Below, in pieces: positions 7,556 to 12,795 of a DNA stretch of 12,795 nt. The stretch's first letter is position 1. Each line of letters starts with the position of its first letter. A program made the translations under genes and the position numbers. Below the pieces are notes generated by a model. It saw only the letters and a program-made list of their open reading frames with translations. It searched no databases and was not told the origin of the DNA. The DNA comes from an uncultured Eubacteriales bacterium (GTDB lineage: Bacteria > Bacillota > Clostridia > Oscillospirales > CAG-272): contig URMC01000048.1 of assembly GCA_900548735.1 (NCBI GenBank), positions 1-12,795 of the forward strand. Direction: 5' to 3'.

Positions 7556-7580
7556 AAGTAGTATTTTTATTATACTACTT
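7556..7580. promoter_or_regulatory. Inverted repeat over the polA -10 element (possible operator)
   Basis: AAGTAGTAT (7556-7564) and ATACTACTT (7572-7580) are perfect reverse complements separated by 7 bases. The -10 TATAAT of polA (7574-7569) is within it, overlapping the right arm and spacer. One arm lies upstream of or at the expected transcription start, so this fits a DNA operator better than an mRNA hairpin. No cognate regulator is encoded nearby. Confidence 0.45.
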
Positions 7581-7597
7581 TTTTCCTTTTCTGTCAA
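7569..7597 (-). promoter_or_regulatory. Consensus sigma-A promoter of polA-malQ
   Basis: On the minus strand, exact -35 TTGACA (7597-7592), a 17-bp spacer and exact -10 TATAAT (7574-7569), about 30 bases upstream of the polA start codon. It drives polA and, through overlap, malQ. Confidence 0.92.
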
Positions 7598-7621
7598 CGA
7601 ACATAATTTTCCTTTTGGGGC

Positions 7622-7650
7622 TTGTCTTTTCGCTCTGTCTGTGATAAAAT
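7622..7650 (+). promoter_or_regulatory. Probable sigma-A promoter of the three-gene envelope cluster
   Basis: -35-like TTGTCT (7622-7627, 4 of 6 matches), a 17-bp spacer and -10 TAAAAT (7645-7650, 5 of 6). It lies 28 bases upstream of the start codon at 7678 and is divergent from the polA promoter, with about 25 bp between the two -35 elements. Confidence 0.65.
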
Positions 7651-7677
7651 AGCAGTATCCCCTGAAAGGAGCGCCCT

Positions 7678-8106
7678 ATGAAACCGATTGTCAAGCGTGT
7701 GCTGGCGCACACCTGTATCTATTTTACGCTGACCTCTCTTTTGCTGCTGTTTATCTATTGGGTCGTGAGCAAAGACACCTCGCACGGGATTCAGCCGTTG
7801 GCGTTTTTGCTGATGTTGCCCTTCTCCTTTTTCTTTTCGGTGGCAAATGCCGAATTTTCGCTGGCGCCGATGCCGAAAGCCGTGCGTGTGGCAATTCATT
7901 ATGTGCTGACGGTTGGCGGCGCGTTTGTTTGCCTGTATCTGCCGAACAGAGGGAGCGGAAGCACCTCGTCCCAAGGGTTGGTGCTGTTTTTCGCCTTTAC
8001 CGCACTGTACGCGGCAGTGATGATTCCGGTTTTGATTCTTTCGGCGCGCGCAAAACGGATCACGCGGGATGAGACGGAATATACCAACGTATACACCAAA
8101 AAATAA
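7678..8106 (+). CDS. Small four-helix membrane protein of unknown function
   Basis: I do not recognise this 142-residue protein with confidence. It has four predicted transmembrane helices at about residues 11-30, 39-57, 69-88 and 99-122, a short basic N terminus (MKPIVKR) and a charged C-terminal tail (ARAKRITRDETEY) that should face the cytoplasm, as should the N terminus. The loop after helix 3 is rich in Gly/Ser (GSGSTSSQG). Size and topology are similar to DUF3021 proteins of Firmicutes, but no LytTR regulator (their usual neighbour) is present, so that is only a guess. The start is supported by the RBS AAAGGAG (7665-7671) and an upstream promoter. It is the first gene of a likely operon with two lipoprotein genes, 36 bases before the next, which suggests but does not prove an envelope role. 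Confidence 0.85.
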   Translation: MKPIVKRVLAHTCIYFTLTSLLLLFIYWVVSKDTSHGIQPLAFLLMLPFSFFFSVANAEFSLAPMPKAVRVAIHYVLTVGGAFVCLYLPNRGSGSTSSQGLVLFFAFTALYAAVMIPVLILSARAKRITRDETEYTNVYTKK

Positions 8107-8110
8107 ACGG

Positions 8111-8164
8111 GAAGAATACGGTTGAATTGCAAGGAGTGTACTATGCGAAACAACCGTATTTTTT
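8111..8164 (+). promoter_or_regulatory. Inverted repeat enclosing the RBS and start codon of the SGNH lipoprotein gene
   Basis: AATACGGTTG (8115-8124) and CAACCGTATT (8151-8160) are perfect reverse complements; two A-U and two G-U pairs could extend the helix to 8111/8164. The 26-nt loop holds the RBS AAGGAG (8131-8136) and the ATG (8143-8145), and the right arm, in codons 3-6, runs into T7 (8159-8165). The RNA could present or hide the start site, or act as a weak attenuator. It is not known to be functional. Confidence 0.4.
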
Positions 8165-8868
8165 TATTGCTTTTTTTGCCTCTTTATCTGTTTGGAGGCT
8201 GTGTCAAGCCCGAAGCACGAACCGAGAATATTGATATTGTACCTGACACACGCACGGAAACGGTAGCGGTGTCGGGAGAGGAGTTTTTAGCGGATCTGTA
8301 TTTTCTCGGCGACTCTACGACCGCACACATGGCGACCCGCGCGAAAGGAATAGCCCCCGCGCACGTGCTTGCCGCCAAAAACCGATATTTGAATTTAGAC
8401 CCGAAAATCACTGCCGCAAAGATCGTCAATCCCGAAACCGGAGAGGAAGAAACGATTGCCGCGGTGCTCCGGCAGATTCAGCCGAAATATCTGCTGATTA
8501 CGCTGGGCGTGGATTACGGGGTTTATTATTACCGCAACGCGCCGGAAAGTTTTCGCCGCTGTTATGAGAAGTTATTGGACGCCGTGCGTGAAGCGTGCCC
8601 CGACACGCGGGTGATTGCCGGCGCAATCTTTCCGGTGGGGCAAAGCTCGCCCGTGATTACCAATGAAATGGTGGACCGCGCCAATGAAACCATCCGCGCT
8701 CTTGCGGCGGAGCGCGAGATCCCTTTTGCGGATAACAACACGATTTTAAAGGATGAAACCGGGTATCTGGCACAAAAATATGTGTACAGCGAGGACGGCA
8801 TTCACCTGAACGCCGCGGCATATGAAGTAATTCTGAACCATCTTGCGGAACTTGCGCCGGAATTGTGA
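8143..8868 (+). CDS. SGNH/GDSL-family hydrolase lipoprotein
   Basis: Predicted exported lipoprotein of 241 residues with an SGNH esterase/acyltransferase fold; the substrate is unknown. Seen: a signal peptide ending in LFGGC with Cys20 as the probable lipidation site, block I FLGDSTTAH with nucleophile Ser58, block III LGVDYG (121-126), a conserved-looking AIFPVG (161-166), and block V EDGIHLNAAAY with Asp218 and His221 completing the triad. Block III normally reads GxN; here the oxyanion-hole Asn is Asp124, which could weaken or alter activity. The start at 8143 is chosen because AAGGAG lies seven bases upstream and the signal peptide then begins directly; an in-frame TTG at 8122 has no RBS. 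The DUF4358 lipoprotein gene starts 7 bases after its stop, so the two are surely co-transcribed. A role in adding or removing acyl groups on envelope polymers is a reasonable inference. Confidence 0.85.
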   Translation: MRNNRIFLLLFLPLYLFGGCVKPEARTENIDIVPDTRTETVAVSGEEFLADLYFLGDSTTAHMATRAKGIAPAHVLAAKNRYLNLDPKITAAKIVNPETGEEETIAAVLRQIQPKYLLITLGVDYGVYYYRNAPESFRRCYEKLLDAVREACPDTRVIAGAIFPVGQSSPVITNEMVDRANETIRALAAEREIPFADNNTILKDETGYLAQKYVYSEDGIHLNAAAYEVILNHLAELAPEL

Positions 8869-8875
8869 GGTTAAA

Positions 8876-9352
8876 ATGAAGAAAAAGCTATTGTTGGTGG
8901 TGCTGGCGCTTTGCCTGTTGCTTTCCGCCTGTGCCAAAGACCGGGAGGATGTGAGCGCCGCGGCGCTTGCCGAGCGCCTGAAAGAAAATCTGTCTGGATC
9001 TGGCACGCTGTTGCAGGCTGATGATGATTTCTTTTTACTGGGGTTCCCGGATGCGCCAGCCCCCGCCGAGCGTGTGGTCTTTTATTCCGGCGCCGCGCCA
9101 ACCACGGAATACGGCGTTTTTCGGATGGAGAACGAAAAAGACGCCGCGGAAATGGAACGGGCGGTGCGCATGTATCTGGACACGGAAAAGGAATCCCGCA
9201 CTTCCATTGCCCGGCTTTATCCTACGGAGGATTCTTCCGAAGACTGTGCCAGATTTGAAAATGCTTTGCTTGGAAGGCGCGGAAAAATCGTGTATTATTT
9301 TGTAGGAGACAGTGCCAACGTCGCAACAGCCCGGAATATTTTAGAATCATAA
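8876..9352 (+). CDS. DUF4358-like lipoprotein
   Basis: Exported lipoprotein of 158 residues whose biochemical role is unknown. It has a classic signal peptide (MKKKLLLVVL onward) and lipobox LSAC with Cys19 as the lipidated residue. The mature part follows the DUF4358 pattern as I know it: an N-terminal helix (about 25-37), EYGVFRMENEKDAAEMERAVRMYL in the middle (about 79-102) that places a strand before a long helix, then YPTE, and a terminal KIVYYFVGDS strand (about 138-147). I recognise this by pattern, not by search. The start at 8876 is chosen because the signal peptide begins there and GAGG lies just upstream; an earlier in-frame ATG at 8843 is inside the SGNH gene. It is 7 bases behind the SGNH gene. 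DUF4358 and SGNH or MBOAT genes occur together in other gut Clostridia to my knowledge, so a joint role in envelope acylation is plausible. Confidence 0.8.
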   Translation: MKKKLLLVVLALCLLLSACAKDREDVSAAALAERLKENLSGSGTLLQADDDFFLLGFPDAPAPAERVVFYSGAAPTTEYGVFRMENEKDAAEMERAVRMYLDTEKESRTSIARLYPTEDSSEDCARFENALLGRRGKIVYYFVGDSANVATARNILES

Positions 9353-9390
9353 AAATCCGGTGGCGGGTTTACATCCGCCACCGGATTTTT
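9351..9390. terminator. Bidirectional terminator shared by the DUF4358 gene and pncB
   Basis: A perfect 16-bp stem (9351-9366 with 9375-9390) with an 8-nt loop GTTTACAT; A5 on the left and T7 on the right give U-tracts in both directions. The plus-strand stop codon (9350-9352) overlaps the stem and the pncB stop codon (9393-9391) begins at the next base after it. Confidence 0.93.
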
Positions 9391-10845
9391 TTATTTTTTA
9401 TGACGTTGTTCTTTAATCATAGAATACTTGATATTCCAGAGCTTTTCGGAAAGGTCTACATAGTAGTTATGCGGGTTGTCAAAACGCTTGACCTCCTCCC
9501 ACATGCTTTCCAGTGACGCTTTGCAGTGCACGCGGATTTCTTTGAGCGTGGGCAGGGTGTAGACCTGCTTACCGTTTTCAAAAATCTTTAACAGCAGTTC
9601 CTCGGCGCGGAAGTTTTCCAGCGTTTTGGTCTTCCAGGTGTTTTCCGGGTCAAAAATTTCCAGCGGTTTGGTATCGTCCACGGTTTCGTCATACACGCAG
9701 ATGAGGTCAGCCTCCGCTTTTCCGGTATCTCTGCCGAACAGGCGATATACCTTTTTGAAATGCGGGGTGGTAATCTTGCCCACGTTTTCGCTCAGTTTGA
9801 TTTTCGGCACGATTTCACCGTTTTCGTTTTCCACGGCGCAGAGTTTATATACCCCGCCGAACACCGGGTCGCTTTTTGCGGTGATCAGGCGCTCGCCGAC
9901 GCCGAACGCGTCCACTTTTGCCCCCTGATGGAACAGTCCGCGGATGATATATTCGTCCAGTGAGTTGGAGGCAACGATGATACAGTCAGTCAGCCCTTCC
10001 GCATCCAGTACTTCCCTGATTTTACAGGAAAGGTAAGCAATGTCGCCGGAGTCAATGCGCACGCCGCATTTGGTGATGCCTTTTGGCAGAAGTACTTCCT
10101 TAAACGCGCGGATGGCGTTCGGGAGCCCGGATTCCATCACGTTGTAGGTGTCAATCAGCAATGTGGAATTGGTCGGATACAACTCGCAATAGGTGCGGAA
10201 TGCCTCGTACTCGCTGTCAAACATCTGCACCCAGGAGTGTGCCATGGTGCCGGTTGCCGGCACGCCGTAAACCTCATCAGAGATGGCGCAGGCGGTGGCG
10301 TTTACGCCGCCGATATATGCGGCGCGTGCGCCAAGCATTGCCGCGTCCGCACCCTGTGCCCGGCGGGAGCCGAACTCACTGATCGCCCGCCCTTTGGCGG
10401 CTCTGGTGATGCGCGCGGCTTTGGTGGCAATCAACGATTCGTGATTCAGCACCATCAGGATATAGGTTTCGATAAACTGTGCCTCCATTGCGGGCGCGCG
10501 GACGGTCAGCAACGGCTCGCCGGGGAAAACGACCGTCCCCTCCGGCACCGCCCAGATGTCGCCTGTAAACCGGAAGGTGCGCAGATACTCCAAAAAGTTT
10601 TCGCCAAAACAATTTTTTCCGCGCAGAAACGCAATATCATCTTCATCAAAGTGCAGGCGATTGATATAGTCCACAACCTGCTCCAGTCCTGCGGCAATGG
10701 CGAACCCGCCGTTTTCCGGGTTTTCCCGGTAAAAAACGTCAAAATATGCGATTTTGTCCTTCATTCCGCTCTGAAAATAGCCGTTTGCCATTGTCAGCTC
10801 GTAGTAGTCGACCAGCATGGTCAGGTTGCGGGAAATGTCCTTCAT
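9391..10845 (-). CDS. pncB: Nicotinate phosphoribosyltransferase
   Basis: Cytoplasmic enzyme that joins nicotinate and phosphoribosyl pyrophosphate to make nicotinate mononucleotide, with ATP hydrolysis through a phospho-histidine, in the Preiss-Handler route of NAD salvage. The protein is 484 residues, the usual length for the longer Gram-positive form. Seen: the N-terminal LVDYYELTMANGYF (11-24), EFGSRRAQG (157-165), GTMAHSWVQMF (199-209) with the phosphorylated His203, RIDSGD (263-268), and the phosphate-binding region around SNSLDEY and FGVGERL (293-320). All expected key motifs are present. RBS AGAAAGG lies in the end of the preceding gene and the start codon is only 5 bases after that gene's stop, so pncB is co-transcribed with the large surface protein. 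No niacin regulator site is visible. Confidence 0.96.
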   Translation of the reverse strand: MKDISRNLTMLVDYYELTMANGYFQSGMKDKIAYFDVFYRENPENGGFAIAAGLEQVVDYINRLHFDEDDIAFLRGKNCFGENFLEYLRTFRFTGDIWAVPEGTVVFPGEPLLTVRAPAMEAQFIETYILMVLNHESLIATKAARITRAAKGRAISEFGSRRAQGADAAMLGARAAYIGGVNATACAISDEVYGVPATGTMAHSWVQMFDSEYEAFRTYCELYPTNSTLLIDTYNVMESGLPNAIRAFKEVLLPKGITKCGVRIDSGDIAYLSCKIREVLDAEGLTDCIIVASNSLDEYIIRGLFHQGAKVDAFGVGERLITAKSDPVFGGVYKLCAVENENGEIVPKIKLSENVGKITTPHFKKVYRLFGRDTGKAEADLICVYDETVDDTKPLEIFDPENTWKTKTLENFRAEELLLKIFENGKQVYTLPTLKEIRVHCKASLESMWEEVKRFDNPHNYYVDLSEKLWNIKYSMIKEQRHKK

Positions 10846-10850
10846 AGCGA

Positions 10851-12795
10851 TTACCTTTCTTCTGTTTCTTTGGAATGGTTATTATGATTTTTGCGGCGCG
10901 TGAAAAGAATCACGGCAAGCGCAATACTCACCAGAATGACCGCGGCGGTAACGATGATCGGAGTGGTAAAATCGTGCCGGTTCGCGTCAGTATTGCTGTT
11001 GTCGGCATTGCCGGACTGTGTGATCTGATATTTCAGATCATCGTCATTATACTGTGTGCTCTCCAGCGTCACAGAGCGAAGGGAGAGGGTGCAGTCCTCC
11101 CCGCCCCCATTCAGCGGGCGGGCGCAAATGCGCAGGCATTGCACATCGCTGATTGCCTCCGCTGCGTCGGAAAGATCAAGGCAATAGGTCCCCTCCTCTC
11201 CGGCGTTTACAACTGCCGAAGCCGTGACGAATGATGTACTGCCAATCAACTGGATCTGAAGCTCATAAACCGTATTTTTCTTTCCATCAATGCCGATTTC
11301 AAAACGGAGATACGGAGCAATGGAAAAATTTTTGGCGTAAACAAAGCGGTGTGCCATCCCGGAAAAGCCGGAGCCGTCGAACGTAAGCCGCGCGCTCAGC
11401 CCGTTTCCGGAGGTGCCGGAAAGCACCGAAAGATCCCCGCAACCGCTTCCGCTGTAGAAATCCTGTGTATTGGTAGTAGCGGCAAAGTCCCAGAGTGTGT
11501 ACCTGCCGGTAATCGAAACACCTTCCCGATAGGTTCCGGTCAGGGTATATCCGTGCAATGTTTGCCGAATGTAATTTGCCGGGGTATACCCGGAAACCAC
11601 ATTTGCCGCAGTTGTGCCGATTCTTTCCAGAACAGGCGCAACCACCGCCTCATGGCTGCCTGTATCAATATAACGGAGAACAAAGGATAACGATTCTGCC
11701 TTTTTTGCGCTTTCTGTGGCGGAAAGCCCCGCGGTGTTGAGGAAAAAACCGGAGACAAAGCCCACCGCTTTTAATTTCAGGAAAAGAATGACATATGTGC
11801 CCTCCGCCGTTGCGGCATCCATCCCGGCGGTCGGCGCCCATGAATACAGCACGTTCGGCAAGAGATTGCCGTATTCTGCGGAAAAGCGGTCCAAAAGCAC
11901 TCTGAGATCCCCTAAATGATCCGCATCCAAAGCTTCGCTTTTTTGCAGAGAAACCTCGGCGGGCACCTCAAAAGACTCGATCATCAGGGTAATTGCCGGC
12001 GGCTCAAGATATGTGTCCTTCAATGCTTCCATGAAAGAATAGAGATAAAGATCCGCCGGATAGTCCCCTGTCATTTCCGCGGTTTCCAGCGTTTTGCCCA
12101 CCCGGTTGTCCGAGAGCGGTAATACCATGGTGAGCCCCGGAACATTGCGGGAAGCAACGCCGAAAATCAGTGAAAACGTGGCGGCGTACAGTGCCGCATC
12201 TTCCGCAAGCGTTTTCGCGTCCGTGCGGTTATAAAGGGTTGCTCTGTTGACATTTTGCCCCAATATCAGCCCGGAAATGCGCCCCACCGTGTCGTCTTTA
12301 TAGCGCGCCGAAAGAAAGTCCGTTAAGGCATAAACGGTCAGCAATGCATCCTGCGTTTTGACAAAAACGCCTTTGCTGGTCACCTTCTCGCCGGACTCGG
12401 TATAAGAGACGAAAGACAGCCCGTTGGCATCCCCAGAGATCAGAAAACGCAGATAGGTTCTGCATCCGGCACCGGTCAGGTTGCGCACCGCAGTATCAAT
12501 CGTGGCAACATAATCGGAATTGAAATAATAGTAGGAATGTTCCCCGGCGTACAGAATACCGCTGTTTTGCGTGTTCAGCACTTTATCCAGATACACATCC
12601 ACAATCGCGGACTGTGCACCGGCGGAGATTGCGTTCTCAAAGTCACCGGTGTGAATGCCCTTGAAGTCACCGGAGGCCTCCGGCGTGCCGCTGTAAACTG
12701 TGGGATACAACGGTGAGGTCAACGGAATGCGCTCCCCCGTGGCGGTTACCGCGGCGATGACATAGCGGTAATACAGGTCTTCTGCACTGCTGCCC
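10851..12795 (-). CDS. Large membrane-anchored surface protein, DUF5722-like (N terminus beyond the right edge)
   Basis: The last 647 codons of a gene whose start is outside the window; the frame is open to the edge, so the in-frame TTG at 12722 is not taken as the start. Visible order: a large region that looks like a glycosidase-type (beta/alpha)8 barrel, from about KGIHTGDFENA (near visible residue 45) to about 420; a beta-sandwich, carbohydrate-module-like region (about 430-580); a polar linker; one transmembrane helix of about 20 hydrophobic residues; and a basic 16-residue tail (TRRKNHNNH...). This predicts an extracellular protein held by its C-terminal helix. The barrel resembles DUF5722 (HSYYYFN, LILGQNVN, then a helix and MVLPLSDN), but where that family has GNE-type catalytic residues this reads GQN. 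It is followed 5 bases later by pncB. The family call is by memory and moderate. Confidence 0.75.
   Translation of the reverse strand, partial: GSSAEDLYYRYVIAAVTATGERIPLTSPLYPTVYSGTPEASGDFKGIHTGDFENAISAGAQSAIVDVYLDKVLNTQNSGILYAGEHSYYYFNSDYVATIDTAVRNLTGAGCRTYLRFLISGDANGLSFVSYTESGEKVTSKGVFVKTQDALLTVYALTDFLSARYKDDTVGRISGLILGQNVNRATLYNRTDAKTLAEDAALYAATFSLIFGVASRNVPGLTMVLPLSDNRVGKTLETAEMTGDYPADLYLYSFMEALKDTYLEPPAITLMIESFEVPAEVSLQKSEALDADHLGDLRVLLDRFSAEYGNLLPNVLYSWAPTAGMDAATAEGTYVILFLKLKAVGFVSGFFLNTAGLSATESAKKAESLSFVLRYIDTGSHEAVVAPVLERIGTTAANVVSGYTPANYIRQTLHGYTLTGTYREGVSITGRYTLWDFAATTNTQDFYSGSGCGDLSVLSGTSGNGLSARLTFDGSGFSGMAHRFVYAKNFSIAPYLRFEIGIDGKKNTVYELQIQLIGSTSFVTASAVVNAGEEGTYCLDLSDAAEAISDVQCLRICARPLNGGGEDCTLSLRSVTLESTQYNDDDLKYQITQSGNADNSNTDANRHDFTTPIIVTAAVILVSIALAVILFTRRKNHNNHSKETEER

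Noticed and set aside
7592..7612. LexA (SOS) box near the polA promoter, prompted by CGAAC at 7598-7602
   Set aside because: The partner GTTC half-site at the required 4-base spacing is absent.
12720..12722. TTG as the start of the surface protein
   Set aside because: The frame continues open upstream to the window edge with protein-like sequence and no signal peptide follows the TTG.
1..12795. CRISPR array, tRNA, rRNA, riboswitch, insertion sequence or phage genes
   Set aside because: No direct-repeat array, cloverleaf, conserved aptamer or transposase/integrase frame is visible; all gaps are short and explained by promoters and terminators.

Overview
The window looks like chromosomal core DNA from a low-to-mid GC Gram-positive anaerobe of the Clostridia, most likely a gut Oscillospirales/Ruminococcaceae-type organism. 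This is inferred from strong AGGAGG-type ribosome binding sites, textbook sigma-A promoters (two are exact TTGACA-17-TATAAT), lipoproteins with Gram-positive-style signal peptides, a CwlD-type spore cortex amidase, and a DUF4358 lipoprotein, a family I associate with such bacteria. No rRNA, tRNA, CRISPR array, transposase or phage gene is visible. Every base is in or next to a gene; the longest gene-free gap is about 200 bases (835-1037).

Layout. (1) 1-834, minus: the N-terminal 278 codons of ComEC, the DNA-uptake channel, running off the left edge. (2) 835-1037: divergent promoters. (3) 1038-3495, plus: a single-gene acyl carrier protein unit closed by its own terminator, then cwlD and radA, the latter with its own promoter. 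(4) 3507-3582: a bidirectional terminator plus a second hairpin between convergent radA and malQ. (5) 3596-7541, minus: polA then malQ, overlapping by 14 nt, read from a perfect sigma-A promoter whose -10 lies in a 9-bp-arm inverted repeat. (6) 7678-9352, plus: three envelope genes, namely a 4-TM protein, an SGNH-hydrolase lipoprotein and a DUF4358 lipoprotein. (7) 9351-9390: a bidirectional terminator fitted exactly between two stop codons. (8) 9391-12795, minus: pncB (NAD salvage) 5 nt downstream of a large surface protein anchored by a C-terminal membrane helix, which runs off the right edge.

Functionally the window mixes housekeeping (fatty acid carrier, DNA repair and replication, NAD salvage, maltodextrin metabolism) with envelope functions. 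No dramatic new system is evident. The best candidates for something undescribed are the 4-TM/SGNH/DUF4358 cluster with an inverted repeat enclosing the SGNH start site, the large membrane-anchored protein that resembles a glycosidase-like family but seems to lack its catalytic acid, and the palindromes embedded in the comEC and polA promoters.
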